Below, one piece after another: positions 53,254-62,564 of a DNA stretch of 64,000 nucleotides. A program made the position numbers and the translations under genes. Below the pieces are notes generated by a model, which searched no databases, was not told the DNA's origin, and saw only the letters and a list, made by a program, of their open reading frames with translations. This stretch comes from an uncultured Cohaesibacter sp. Its GTDB lineage: Bacteria > Pseudomonadota > Alphaproteobacteria > Rhizobiales > Cohaesibacteraceae. The stretch covers positions 2,831,501 through 2,895,500 of the forward strand of contig NZ_OY762905.1 of the NCBI RefSeq assembly GCF_963666525.1, written 5' to 3'. The first letter of the stretch is position 1, and each line of letters begins with the position of its first letter.

Positions 53254-53418
53254 CACATTAAATAATGAACAAGATATCCATGTTCAAGGCAAGGGAAGGG
53301 TTGCGGCCAATTTGCCAATTGCAAAAAGAAGGTTCATTCTATACCCAAGGCTTTAAAGAATCACGCCCCGTATGAAGGGCTGTCTGCCAATCGAATAAAA
53401 CCGAAAAAGAAGAAGAAA

Positions 53419-53862
53419 ATGCCGGAAACATCCAGTCGACCATCCAAGCAAAGCGTTCGTTTCATCCGGGCGCGAGAAGCGCAGGCCTGTGCGGTGATGG
53501 AAGACTATGTTGAAATGATCGGGGATCTCATCAGGGATCTTGGGGAAGCGCGCACCGCAGACATCGCCGAGCGCATGGGCGTCGCTCATCCGACGGCAAC
53601 CAAAGCCATCACACGTCTCAAACGCGAAGGTCTTGCGGTGTCTCGTCCCTATCGTGGCGTGTTCCTGACGGACGAAGGTGAGGCGCTCGCCAACCGGGTC
53701 CGGGCACGCCATCGCTCGGTGGTCGAACTGCTGGTGGCGGTTGGTGTGCCGAGGGAAACGGCCGAGCTTGATGCCGAAGGGATCGAGCATCACGTCTCTG
53801 ACCGGTCGCTCGAAGCCTTCAACAAGTTTCTGGCCAATGAGGCAAAGGAACACAAGGGCTGA
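53419..53862 (+). CDS. mntR: Manganese-responsive regulator, DtxR/MntR family
   Basis: A 147-residue metalloregulator. The N-terminal winged helix is RTADIAERMGVAHPTATKAI with TRLKREGLAVSRPYRGVFLT. The dimerisation domain carries His and Glu metal ligands in RARHRSVVELLVAVG and AEGIEHHVS. It ends without an SH3-like domain, as MntR does. It should repress mntH when manganese is plentiful through the palindromes at 53214 and 53242. It is convergent with the HAD gene; a GGGGTG/CACCCC hairpin (53908-53929) lies between. Confidence 0.92.
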   Translation: MPETSSRPSKQSVRFIRAREAQACAVMEDYVEMIGDLIRDLGEARTADIAERMGVAHPTATKAITRLKREGLAVSRPYRGVFLTDEGEALANRVRARHRSVVELLVAVGVPRETAELDAEGIEHHVSDRSLEAFNKFLANEAKEHKG

Positions 53863-53946
53863 AGCGGTGTTCCTGCCGCTGCCAGTCGTCCCCAGCCAAC
53901 GCCGTCCGGGGTGCTGAGCCGCTCACCCCGACCATACGCTCAGGCT

Positions 53947-54660
53947 CTAGCCTATCAGCTCTCTCAGCGTTTCGACGATCAGGCTTGATCCCGCCTCGGT
54001 CAGTGCCTTGCGGTGCAGCGCCTTGAGTTCGGGGTCGCGCAGATGGCTGCCCCCTACCAGACCGACGATACTGCCAACGCCAGCTGCCTTGGCACCAACC
54101 GTTCCGGCAATGCCGTCCTCGACGACCATGCAGTCCTTGGGATCGACATTCAGTGCTTCTGCGGCATAGAGGAAGATATCCGGTGCCGGTTTGCCATTTG
54201 GCACCATGTCGGTGCTGAAGGAGCGACCTTCGAAGCGGTGGTCTTCGCCAATCTTGGTTAGCGACAGGTGCAGCCTGTCGGGCGTGCTGCCGGATGCCAG
54301 ACAATAGGAGATGCCGTTCGCGTCGAGCACGTCCAGCAATTCGCTGGCACCATCGATGGTTGTCAGGCCCTGTTCGATGCGTTCAAGAACGCGCGCATGC
54401 CATTCCTCAGGAAAAATGCCAGTAAGGTCCTCACCGGTCTGTTCATGCATGAAGCGGCTGATGTCTCTGGGAGCTGAACCCAGAAAGCCCTTGACCAGAG
54501 TGCTCCAGTCCATGGGAATGCCGTGTTTGTGGAAGGTGTTCTGAAGCTCCCCGAGAGAAATGGGTTCACTGTCGACAATGACGCCGTCGAAATCGAAAAT
54601 GACGGCCTTGATGCCGGAAAGAGGGCCAGAGAGCAGGCCGGATGCGGGGGTAGAAACCAA
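53947..54660 (-). CDS. HAD-superfamily phosphatase (beta-phosphoglucomutase/CbbY-like)
   Basis: A 237-residue subfamily IA hydrolase. Motif I is AVIFDFDGVIVDSEPISL with the nucleophile Asp near residue 22. Motif II is CLASGSTPDRL, motif III includes NGKPAPDIFLYAAEAL, and motif IV is CMVVEDGIAGTVGAKAAG. A helical cap lies between motifs I and II. The substrate is unknown, probably a phosphorylated sugar, since a LacI-type sugar regulator lies just upstream on the same strand. Confidence 0.85.
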   Translation of the reverse strand: MVSTPASGLLSGPLSGIKAVIFDFDGVIVDSEPISLGELQNTFHKHGIPMDWSTLVKGFLGSAPRDISRFMHEQTGEDLTGIFPEEWHARVLERIEQGLTTIDGASELLDVLDANGISYCLASGSTPDRLHLSLTKIGEDHRFEGRSFSTDMVPNGKPAPDIFLYAAEALNVDPKDCMVVEDGIAGTVGAKAAGVGSIVGLVGGSHLRDPELKALHRKALTEAGSSLIVETLRELIG

Positions 54661-54745
54661 GATGATGTCCTGTTTGGTCTGGAAGCCGGGGAAGGGGAAT
54701 GGCTCCCTCTGAAAAGTTGGGTTGGTGGCGCGGCAAGGATGGCGC

Positions 54746-55753
54746 CTAGTGGCTCTTGTAGTCTTCTGTTGTTGGCTCCAGTCTCTGCATCAGGGGGCTT
54801 TCCGGATGTTCAATCGCCTGAACGGCGGCCTTGGCCAGAAAATCACCAGCCTCGGTTAGGTCCTGATAGACGGAGAGAATTTCGCTGCGGATGAATTTCA
54901 GATAGGGGCTTGCCTCTTTGGCAAACACATCGATGTCGGTGCCGAGCCGCTTGCCGCTCTGTTCGATGGCGGCAAGGGACAACACGGCGGTCGCCGTCGA
55001 CGGTGCAATGATCGCATCGACCGGTTCAGGGCTTTGAAGCCGGTCAAGCAGGGTGCGCAGCAACACTTCACCGGTATCATGGCTGGTGGCGCCTTCAAGC
55101 ACCTCAAGGGTGTAGTCATGCTCCTTGTGAACCCGCTCCAGACCGGCAATCAGATGCTGGCTGTAGCTGAGATCGGCTGGCGGCGAGACGACCAGAAAAT
55201 GGCGGCGGCCCTTCTCATAGAGGCGCCGAACGGCCATTTCGCCGAAGGCCTCGGTATCGAAATCGAAATAACGGTGCTGCGCCTGCCAATTGGTGCGGCC
55301 ATAGGCGGCAAAGGGGAAACCTCGCTCCATCATATAGGCGATACGCTCATCTTCCGGCTTTGTCTGATTGAGGATGATGGCGTCGGCGGCCCGGGTTTCT
55401 ACCACATGCCGGACGACTGCCAGTCGGTCGGCATCGGACGAAAATGTCACGATATTCATGTGGTAGATGGTGCCCGAAAGGCTGTGTGCGATTGCTGATA
55501 TGAGACGACCGGTGTGGTCATCGATCACGTCATGATCTGCCGAAAGGACCAGGGAAATGACGTTGGTTCGCCCGGTTACCAGCCCCAGCCCGGACCGATT
55601 GCGGACATAGCCGATTTCCTCGGCAATCTTCTTGACCTTCTCCTTGGTGTCGGCGCCAATCTCGGGCCCGTCATTGAGGGCGCGGGAAACGGTCGTAACG
55701 GCAAAGCCGCTCAATTCGGAAATGGTCTTCAGGGTCGGTCTTTTAAAGGGCAT
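54746..55753 (-). CDS. LacI-family transcriptional regulator (AglR-like)
   Basis: A 335-residue regulator. The N-terminal helix-turn-helix and hinge read RPTLKTISELSGFAVTTVSR then ALNDGPEIGADTKEKVKKIA. The sugar-binding core follows, with ISLVLSADHDVIDDHTGRLI. The N-terminal pattern resembles AglR, the repressor of rhizobial alpha-glucoside transport, but no such transporter is in this window. ATG 55753 or 55756 may be used (AAGG lies just before them). It reads toward the HAD gene 86 bases downstream. Confidence 0.87.
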   Translation of the reverse strand: MPFKRPTLKTISELSGFAVTTVSRALNDGPEIGADTKEKVKKIAEEIGYVRNRSGLGLVTGRTNVISLVLSADHDVIDDHTGRLISAIAHSLSGTIYHMNIVTFSSDADRLAVVRHVVETRAADAIILNQTKPEDERIAYMMERGFPFAAYGRTNWQAQHRYFDFDTEAFGEMAVRRLYEKGRRHFLVVSPPADLSYSQHLIAGLERVHKEHDYTLEVLEGATSHDTGEVLLRTLLDRLQSPEPVDAIIAPSTATAVLSLAAIEQSGKRLGTDIDVFAKEASPYLKFIRSEILSVYQDLTEAGDFLAKAAVQAIEHPESPLMQRLEPTTEDYKSH

Positions 55754-56055
55754 CATCAACACCTTGGGCTTGGTGAGGTTATATTGCCAACTTTTGTCTA
55801 TCCGCAACAGGGACCAAGCTGATGTTTCCCAAGAAAAAGCATGCGCTTGTCAAGATGACATCCTGAGGGGCGCGAGGATCGGGAAAAGGGATGGCGTGAT
55901 CGGGGTTTTTACTTCAGGTAACGTTTCCCCTGTCTGTCCCTCGACTGGCAAATGGCTGGATAGAACGATTGTAGTCTGGTTCCTCGCGGCACTAATACTT
56001 AGTGGCGGTATAGCCCGAAACGGTCTTGAGGTTGATGGCCCTTGCAATCAACGCT

Positions 56056-56085
56056 AAATCCCACGGACAGGTGCCTGGCCGTGGG
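56056..56085 (-). terminator. Possible terminator after the threonine dehydratase gene
   Basis: CCCACGG (56060-56066) and CCGTGGG (56079-56085) pair, with inner CAGG/CCTG across one mismatch. On the minus strand ATTTAG follows. The rest of 55754-56135 shows nothing I can call. Confidence 0.45.
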
Positions 56086-56135
56086 GATGGTCTTGTCGGG
56101 CCGATTTGGACGGCATGATTTGGGCTGCGCCGGGC

Positions 56136-57119
56136 TCAGTTGGACAGGATGTCGCAATAGAGGTCCGGGTCGACGTTGGCACCGGAGATCACGATTGCCA
56201 GAGCGCCATCATGGGCGGGGATCTTGCCTGCAAGGGCGGCCGCCAATCCGGCAGACCCGCCTGGCTCGGCCACCAGCTTGAGCTTCTCGAAGGCAAACCG
56301 CACCGCCGCGCGGACTTCCTCGTCGCTCACGGCCAGGCCCCCTGCCAGCAGGCGCTTGTTGATCGGCAGGGTCATCGATCCCGGATATGGTGACTGCAGG
56401 GCGTCGCAGATCGAACGGGCGTCCGGGTCATTCTTGGCCACGGTCTCGCTGGCAAGCGAGCGTCCGGTGGTGTCGAAGCCGACCGGTTCAGCCGCATAGA
56501 CAAGAGCATCCGGCTTTTGTGTCTTGATCGCAGTTGCAATGCCGGAAATGAGGCCACCTCCACCGCAAGGGGCAATGGCTGCCCCGACCTCGGCACCGAT
56601 CTCTTCGGCCTGCTGCAGAATTTCCAGCCCCACGGTGCCTTGTCCGGCGATGATATAGGGATCGTCGTAGGACGGCACCAGAATGGCGCCCCGTTCATTG
56701 ACGAGCGCCATGGCAATCTCTTCGCGGGATTCGGTGTAGCGATCATAGAAAATGATGTCGGCACCAAGGGCACGCGTGTTGTTGACCTTGATCTTGGGGG
56801 CGTCGCTTGGCATCACGATGGTTGCCGGAATGCCATTCATGCTGGCGGCTGCCGCGATGCCCTGAGCGTGGTTGCCGGAAGACCAGGCCACCACACCGGC
56901 TGCGCGGGCGGATGGTTCGATCATGGAAATGCGGTTGAACGCACCGCGAAACTTGAAAGACCCGGTATGCTGGGCACCTTCAAATTTGATCAGAACCCGT
57001 CTGCCAAGCCTGTCACTAAGGGTGCTGTTTTCCAGCAGTGGGGTCCGGACCGCATGGCCGGCAAGGCGCTGGGCTGCGTTGAGAATATCATCAAATGAAA
57101 TGGCTGGATCTGTCGTCAT
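56136..57119 (-). CDS. Threonine/serine dehydratase (PLP fold type II)
   Basis: A 327-residue PLP enzyme that deaminates threonine to 2-oxobutyrate or serine to pyruvate. The PLP Lys is in HTGSFKFRGAFNRIS (about residue 53), the substrate loop is WSSGNHAQGIAAAAS and the phosphate loop is APCGGGGLISG. There is no C-terminal ACT domain, so it is the short catabolic form (TdcB-like or serine racemase-like). It stands alone; the small membrane gene upstream is on the same strand. Confidence 0.88.
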   Translation of the reverse strand: MTTDPAISFDDILNAAQRLAGHAVRTPLLENSTLSDRLGRRVLIKFEGAQHTGSFKFRGAFNRISMIEPSARAAGVVAWSSGNHAQGIAAAASMNGIPATIVMPSDAPKIKVNNTRALGADIIFYDRYTESREEIAMALVNERGAILVPSYDDPYIIAGQGTVGLEILQQAEEIGAEVGAAIAPCGGGGLISGIATAIKTQKPDALVYAAEPVGFDTTGRSLASETVAKNDPDARSICDALQSPYPGSMTLPINKRLLAGGLAVSDEEVRAAVRFAFEKLKLVAEPGGSAGLAAALAGKIPAHDGALAIVISGANVDPDLYCDILSN

Positions 57120-57293
57120 TGGTCACTCTTGCGTGGTGCAGTCTTGGAATATGGGCCATCAGCGATCACAGGAGGAACGCATGTGTCCATTGGCGGGAAA
57201 TGCCATCACTATAGACTGCCGGGCGCAATTTGCCAGATCGGAAATGACAGGGATCACAGCTCAGCGATCCGCTCCAGAGAGCGCCTCTGGCTT

Positions 57294-57503
57294 TCAGGAC
57301 GGGCGCTTGTCGTCGGGGCGTTCTTCTGGCGGAATATACTCGATCAGCAGGTGGTAGACGCAAATCAGCCCGACCACGCCAAAGATGACCGCCCAGGTGA
57401 CGCTGCCCATGAACAATTCGAAGCATCCCCAAAGCAGGGTGACGCCGCAGATAAGCAGGCGGACCCACAGGGGTCTGAGCATGGGGTGTGATGTGTCGAA
57501 CAA
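57294..57503 (-). CDS. Small two-helix membrane protein of unknown function
   Basis: A 69-residue protein beginning FDTSHPMLRPLWVRLLICGV and ending EYIPPEERPDDKRPS. Two hydrophobic helices (WVRLLICGVTLLWGCFEL and WAVIFGVVGLICVYHLL) are joined by a short loop. The SHPMLRPLWVRLL start is a pattern I associate with small proteins of Rhizobiales that have no known role. I chose TTG 57503 because GGGAGG lies six bases before it; ATG 57527 in frame would give 77 residues without a ribosome site. It sits between threonine dehydratase and the VIT1/CCC1 gene, all on the minus strand. Confidence 0.6.
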   Translation of the reverse strand: MFDTSHPMLRPLWVRLLICGVTLLWGCFELFMGSVTWAVIFGVVGLICVYHLLIEYIPPEERPDDKRPS

Positions 57504-57610
57504 ATTGGCCTCCCTCGCAATGCGCATTTCTTGCGCGCGGACACTTCTGTCTATCGCTTTTTGCCAGCAAAGGCCAGAAGTCAGTCAGCTCCCATCCCCA
57601 TTCCCGGCCG

Positions 57611-58339
57611 TCAGCCGACAATGGCACCGACAGCGAAGGCGACCAGTGCACAGGCTCCGCCGACGAGGAGTGTCTCACCTACGCAGCGGGACATTTTTTC
57701 CCGTGTTGACCACCAGCGCAGAAGCCCCAGTCCGACGAGCGCCAGAAAGGTGGACAGAACGGACAGCAGGAAGGTGGCTTCTGTCGGGGGAAGCATCAGA
57801 TAGGGCACCAGCGGGATGATCCCGAAGGAGACGAAGGACAGGAAGGTCACCAGCCCGTCAAGCGCTGGCGATACCTGCCGCATGTCATGCATTTCCAGCT
57901 CGTAGCTCATCATCAGGTCGGCGACCAGCTCCGGGCTCTTCATGACCTCGTCGGCGATCTTGCGGGCCGAGGACAGGGGCAGGCCACGCTCGGTCATCAT
58001 CTGGATCAGTTCGGCATATTCCTGCCTGGGGTGATTGACAAATTCCTCGAAAACGAACTGACGTTGCTTGAAATAGAGGTCTTTCTTGGAGCGGGTGGAG
58101 AGAAATTCCCCAAGCCCCATGGACACGGCGTCGGCAAACAGATTGGCCAGTCCGAACACCAGAACTGCAATGGCGCCGACATGGGTGACGCCTTCGGCCT
58201 GTGCACCGGCAAACCCGGCGACGATGGCGAATGTCGTGACGATGCCGTCATTGCCGCCAAACACCAGCTGTTTGAGAAAATCCTGCACCTGCCCGAGGTT
58301 GTGGACCTCCTTGCGATGATGCGCCCAGTCAATTGTCAT
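57611..58339 (-). CDS. VIT1/CCC1-family iron/manganese transporter
   Basis: A 242-residue membrane protein of the vacuolar iron transporter family, which exports or sequesters Fe2+/Mn2+. The first helix region KQLVFGGNDGIVTTFAIVAG is the family signature, followed by LFADAVSMGLGEFLSTRSKK. A soluble metal-binding helical segment rich in Glu (FEEFVNHPRQEYAELIQMMT, ELEMHDM) lies between helices 2 and 3. I chose ATG 58339 because GGGGGAAG precedes it. It is divergent from the iron-type cluster at 58.7 kb. Confidence 0.9.
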   Translation of the reverse strand: MTIDWAHHRKEVHNLGQVQDFLKQLVFGGNDGIVTTFAIVAGFAGAQAEGVTHVGAIAVLVFGLANLFADAVSMGLGEFLSTRSKKDLYFKQRQFVFEEFVNHPRQEYAELIQMMTERGLPLSSARKIADEVMKSPELVADLMMSYELEMHDMRQVSPALDGLVTFLSFVSFGIIPLVPYLMLPPTEATFLLSVLSTFLALVGLGLLRWWSTREKMSRCVGETLLVGGACALVAFAVGAIVG

Positions 58340-58487
58340 GGCGTCTTCCCCCAGCTTACGCCTGAAATCAGGCATTCCTGTCTCATAGCACGGTTGGGCC
58401 ATTCTCGGGAATTCGACTTTCCCCGGTCAGAAAGGGCAAATAGTTCAAGCGAGACAGGGCTTTACGATGTCCTCTCAACAGGTTTTT

Positions 58488-58504
58488 ATTATGAATATCA
58501 TAAT
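58488..58504. promoter_or_regulatory. Palindromic iron-box-like operator
   Basis: ATTATGA-ATA-TCATAAT is a perfect seven-base palindrome around a three-base centre, in an AT-rich stretch between the VIT-type gene and the imelysin gene. It resembles Fur-type sites in arm composition. The two flanking genes concern iron, so iron-dependent control of one or both is the natural reading; which regulator (Fur, Irr or RirA) binds cannot be told. Confidence 0.5.
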
Positions 58505-58686
58505 CAACTTTACAAAGATGAATTTTTAATTCAAGTTTCGAATCCTGCGAAGGAGAGAGGCGCACGTTGAAAAGTCGGGGTAACACCGGCTCGCGGCGTC
58601 CATTTGCATGGTCGATGGGATGGTGGCCTGACGCCAGCCAATCCGGGCCTCGTTGGGATACAAATGGAATTGGGGAAGACAATTCG

Positions 58687-59964
58687 ATGAAAAAACATCA
58701 CTTGATTGGATATTCTGTCGTCTGTTTGCTTGGTGCCAGCGCAGAGGTTGCTGCTGCAGAGCCGGTGAGCAAGAAGGCTGTTCTTGAAACCTACGCCAAC
58801 ATTGCTCAGGCAAAATATGAAGACAGCCTCGCCGCAGCTCAAACCCTGCAGCAGGCGGTCGCCGCACTGATCGCAACGCCTTCGGCGGATGCTCTGACGG
58901 CGGCACGTGCGGCCTGGCTCGCAGCCCGTGTGCCTTACCAGCAGACCGAGGTCTATCGCTTCGGCAATGCTATCGTTGATGACTGGGAAGGCAAGGTCAA
59001 CGCCTGGCCGCTTGATGAGGGGCTGATCGACTATGTCGACGCCTCCTATGGTGGTCCGAGCGACGAAAACGAGTATGCGGCCCTGAATGTGATTGCCAAC
59101 CCGACCTTCGCCCTGTCGGGCAAGGAGATCGACGCCACCACCATTACGCCCGAATTGCTGTCGGAAACCCTGCATGAGGCAGACGGGATAGACGCCAATG
59201 TTGCCACCGGCTATCACGCCATCGAGTTCCTGCTGTGGGGGCAGGATCTGAATGGCACGGATCATGGCGCCGGAGAGCGCGCATGGACCGACTATGCCAA
59301 GGGCGAGGTCTGTACCAATGGCAATTGTGATCGTCGCGGCGCCTATCTGACAGCGGCAACCGATCTTCTGGTGTCCGATCTCGGCTGGATGGCCAAGCAA
59401 TGGCAGCCGGGAGGCGATGCCCGCGCGGCCGTGCTGGCTGACGAGAATGCCGGCATTGTCACCATTGTCACCGGCATGGGCTCCCTGTCCTATGGCGAAC
59501 AGGCCGGCGAACGCATGCGTCTTGGGCTGATGCTCAATGATCCGGAAGAAGAGCATGATTGCTTCTCTGACAACACTCACAACAGCCATTATTATGACGG
59601 TCTTGGCATTCGCAATGCCTATGTCGGCGAGTATGTGCGCATTGATGGCACCCGTGTTTCCGGCCCGTCCCTGTCCGATCTGGTCGCAGCAGCCGACAAG
59701 GATCTTGATGCCGAACTGACCGGCAAGCTCAACACCACCATGCTGAAGCTTGGTGCCATCAAGTCGGCCGCCGAATCCGGCTTCTCCTATGATCAGATGC
59801 TGGCCCGCGGCAACAAGGGTGGCGAAGCGCTGATCATGGGCGGTGTCAATGCGCTGGTCGACCAGACCAAGTCCATCGAACGCGTCGTCTCGGCCCTGAA
59901 CCTGCATGACATCGAGTTTGAAGGCTCCGATAGTCTCGACAATCCGACGGCCGTTTTCGAATAG
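58687..59964 (+). CDS. Imelysin-family periplasmic protein (IrpA/M75-like)
   Basis: A 425-residue exported protein. The signal peptide MKKHHLIGYSVVCLLGASAE ends VAAAE. The family HxxE motif is GYHAIEFLLWGQD (His about 177, Glu about 180). Imelysin-like proteins such as IrpA take part in iron uptake, and the old peptidase label is doubtful. I chose ATG 58687 because GGGGAAG precedes it and the signal peptide follows at once. It is first in an operon-like run with the di-heme protein, a second imelysin and DUF1513. Confidence 0.9.
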   Translation: MKKHHLIGYSVVCLLGASAEVAAAEPVSKKAVLETYANIAQAKYEDSLAAAQTLQQAVAALIATPSADALTAARAAWLAARVPYQQTEVYRFGNAIVDDWEGKVNAWPLDEGLIDYVDASYGGPSDENEYAALNVIANPTFALSGKEIDATTITPELLSETLHEADGIDANVATGYHAIEFLLWGQDLNGTDHGAGERAWTDYAKGEVCTNGNCDRRGAYLTAATDLLVSDLGWMAKQWQPGGDARAAVLADENAGIVTIVTGMGSLSYGEQAGERMRLGLMLNDPEEEHDCFSDNTHNSHYYDGLGIRNAYVGEYVRIDGTRVSGPSLSDLVAAADKDLDAELTGKLNTTMLKLGAIKSAAESGFSYDQMLARGNKGGEALIMGGVNALVDQTKSIERVVSALNLHDIEFEGSDSLDNPTAVFE

Positions 59965-60044
59965 GCCGCTTTCATTGAAGACAGGAAGCGCGGCTTGATG
60001 AGCTGCGCTTTTTGCGTTTTGCCAAAATGCCGGAATCCTCCCTC

Positions 60045-61559
60045 ATGATTCGTCCCGTCTTGCCCCTTCTGCCTCTCATTGCAGTCCTGCCAGCCATGGC
60101 CGGGCCGCTTGATGAGCCGCATCTGCGCATAGTGCCGCGCACGGCAGCAGAGGCAAACCGGATCGCGATTGTCACGGCCCCACCCAGAGATTTCACCGCC
60201 CCGCAACAGTTTGAAGCCCTGTCGGCTGGTGCGGCGACGGTCCAGGTTCGCAAGGGCGCGGATGCCTTCTCGAAACCCACGGCCAACCTGGGCTTTGAAA
60301 GCAAGCTGGACTTCGAACTCGGCAAGGCGATGTTCGAAAAGCTCTGGGTGTCGTCTCCCTCCTCGACAAAGGCATCCGACGGATTGGGTCCGCTCTACAA
60401 TGCCCGCTCCTGCATGCGCTGTCATGTCAATGACGGGCGTGGCCACCCGCCAGAGGAGCATGCAGACAGCGCGGTTTCGCTTTTCCTGCGCGTTGCCGTA
60501 CCTGATGCTGCCGACCCGTTGGCCAAGCGGATCGAGGGCTATCATGGCTCCATGCCCGATCCCGCCTATGGTGGCCAGTTGCAGGATTTTGCGCTTGCTG
60601 GACTTCCTGCCGAATACCGCCTGCAAATCGATTATGAGGAGATCCAGGTGGCGCTTGCCGGGGGTGAGGTTGCTTCTTTGCGGAAGCCGACCTACCGGAC
60701 GACTGACCTTGCCTATGGTCCTCTGCATCCCGATGCTATGCTGAGCCCGCGCATCGCGCCGCAGATGATAGGGCTTGGCTTGCTGGAAGCCATTCCGGCG
60801 CAGGATATCCTTGCCGGAGCTGACCCGTATGATGCCGATGGCAATGGCATCTCGGGCCGTCCCAACGTCGTCTGGTCCGAGCGTTATCTGATGCCGATGC
60901 TTGGTCGCTTTGGCCTCAAGGCGGGGCGTCCCACTGTCGAAGAACAGTCTGCCGCGGCCTTCCTGCGCGATATTGGCCTCTCCAACCCACTGTTCCCGGA
61001 GGCGTGGGGTGACTGCACGGCAAGCCAGAGCGACTGCCGCGCCGCGCCACATGGCGATGGCGATGTGCGCGGCAACGAGGTCGACCAGACCGGACTTGAC
61101 CTTGTCACTTTCTATAGCCGCCATCTGGGCGTACCGGCTCGCCGCACCATTGACGACAAGACCGTGCTGCGCGGCAAAGAGCTGTTTCACACAGTCGGCT
61201 GTGCTGGCTGCCACCGGCCCGCCTATGTCACCCACCGCCTTGAGGACGAACCGGAACTGGGTTTCCAGCTCATATGGCCTTATACTGATCTTCTGTTGCA
61301 TGATATGGGAGACGGGCTTGCCGATGGTCAGCCGGAAGCCCGCGCCACCGGGCGGGAATGGCGCACGCCGCCGCTCTGGGGCATCGGGCTGACGGAGCAG
61401 GTATCCGGCCATAGCTTCTTTCTTCACGATGGCCGGGCGCGGTCCCTGCTCGAAGCGGTGCTTTGGCACGGAGGTGAAGCCGAAGCGCAGCGGGATGCTG
61501 TTGTCACCATGCCGCCTGATGACCGCGCCGCATTGATTTCATTTCTGGAAAGCTTGTAA
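60045..61559 (+). CDS. Di-heme oxidoreductase (thiol oxidoreductase-like, COG3488)
   Basis: A 504-residue periplasmic c-type cytochrome. The signal peptide MIRPVLPLLPLIAVLPAMAG is followed by two heme-binding sites, CMRCH (Cys about 123) and CAGCH (about 386). The order and the segment DGLGPLYNARSCMRCHVNDG match the di-heme peroxidase-related family that accompanies imelysin proteins. I chose ATG 60045 (GGAA upstream, direct signal peptide); ATG 60027 is possible. The gene ends two bases before the next start. A redox step in iron handling is inferred from the cluster. Confidence 0.9.
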   Translation: MIRPVLPLLPLIAVLPAMAGPLDEPHLRIVPRTAAEANRIAIVTAPPRDFTAPQQFEALSAGAATVQVRKGADAFSKPTANLGFESKLDFELGKAMFEKLWVSSPSSTKASDGLGPLYNARSCMRCHVNDGRGHPPEEHADSAVSLFLRVAVPDAADPLAKRIEGYHGSMPDPAYGGQLQDFALAGLPAEYRLQIDYEEIQVALAGGEVASLRKPTYRTTDLAYGPLHPDAMLSPRIAPQMIGLGLLEAIPAQDILAGADPYDADGNGISGRPNVVWSERYLMPMLGRFGLKAGRPTVEEQSAAAFLRDIGLSNPLFPEAWGDCTASQSDCRAAPHGDGDVRGNEVDQTGLDLVTFYSRHLGVPARRTIDDKTVLRGKELFHTVGCAGCHRPAYVTHRLEDEPELGFQLIWPYTDLLLHDMGDGLADGQPEARATGREWRTPPLWGIGLTEQVSGHSFFLHDGRARSLLEAVLWHGGEAEAQRDAVVTMPPDDRAALISFLESL

Positions 61560-61561
61560 CC

Positions 61562-62563
61562 ATGTGGAAATATTGCCTTGTTCTTTTCAGCCTTCTGTCA
61601 TCCCCGGTTCTGGCCGACGAGGCCGATATTGCCGCGGTCATCCCGAAGGTCGTTCATCAGCATATCCTGCCGGGCTATGAGCGCCTGGCGGCCACAACGG
61701 CGACCCTCGCCGATGTCGTTCCGGCAAGCTGTGGCCGTGACCCGGAAGCCGTGAAAGAGGCCTACAACAAGGCCTTTGACGCATGGATGATGGTCAGTCA
61801 TCTGCGCTTTGGCCCGTCCGAGGAGAAGGACCGAGCCTTTGCCCTGGCCTTCTGGCCGGACACCCGCGGCTTTACTCCCAAGACATTGGCCAGTCTTTTG
61901 CGGGACGATGATCCGGTCATTCATGACGCGGAGAAGTTCAGGACGGTGTCGATTGCGGCGCGTGGCTTCTATCCCATGGAATTCCTGCTCTATGACGATG
62001 CATTCACCGGCAATTCGGCAGCCAACCGCTGTGCCCTGCTGACTGTCATGGCCAAGGACATGGCCGAGAACGCAGCCGCCATTCTCAAGGATTGGCAGGG
62101 CGGCTATGCCGAGCTGATGATCAAGGCGGATAACGATACCTATCGTGAACCGGAGGAGGCCGTGCGCCAGCTCTATACAGCCCTCACAACCGGGCTGCAG
62201 TTCACAGCCCAGACCCGCCTTGGCCGTCCGATGGGCAGCTTCTCCAAACCGCGCCCGAGCCGGGCTGAAGCCTGGCGCTCAGGTCGGTCCCAGCGCCATG
62301 TGTTGCTGTCGCTTGAAGCCAACAGGCAACTGGCATCCCTGCTGTCGAGCGAGGACGCCGATGTGGATCAGGGCTTTGACCGTGCCATCCGGATCGTCGA
62401 GGGGATCGACGACCCGTCCTTTGCGGGCGTTGCAACCGCTCAGGGGCGCATCCGTCTGGAGGCGCTGCAGGGCGCCATCACTTTTACCAACGATCTTCTG
62501 GCGGAATATCTGGCCCCGAGGCTGGGCATCACTGCCGGGTTCAACGCACTGGATGGAGACTGA
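61562..62563 (+). CDS. Second imelysin-family protein
   Basis: A 333-residue exported protein with signal peptide MWKYCLVLFSLLSSPVLADE. The imelysin core is recognised by AYNKAFDAWMMVSHLRFGP and GFYPMEFLLYDD, where the HxxE motif of the first copy appears as YPMEF; the His is missing here. It starts two bases after the di-heme gene and ends one base before the DUF1513 start codon, so the cluster is one transcript. Confidence 0.88.
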   Translation: MWKYCLVLFSLLSSPVLADEADIAAVIPKVVHQHILPGYERLAATTATLADVVPASCGRDPEAVKEAYNKAFDAWMMVSHLRFGPSEEKDRAFALAFWPDTRGFTPKTLASLLRDDDPVIHDAEKFRTVSIAARGFYPMEFLLYDDAFTGNSAANRCALLTVMAKDMAENAAAILKDWQGGYAELMIKADNDTYREPEEAVRQLYTALTTGLQFTAQTRLGRPMGSFSKPRPSRAEAWRSGRSQRHVLLSLEANRQLASLLSSEDADVDQGFDRAIRIVEGIDDPSFAGVATAQGRIRLEALQGAITFTNDLLAEYLAPRLGITAGFNALDGD

Positions 62564-62564
62564 C

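Noticed and set aside
57181-57357. Small plus-strand frame of 58 codons with an excellent AGGAGG ribosome site
   Set aside because: Composition is not protein-like, its 3' end is antisense to the small membrane gene, and no family is recognisable. The good Shine-Dalgarno is the only support, so I did not call it.
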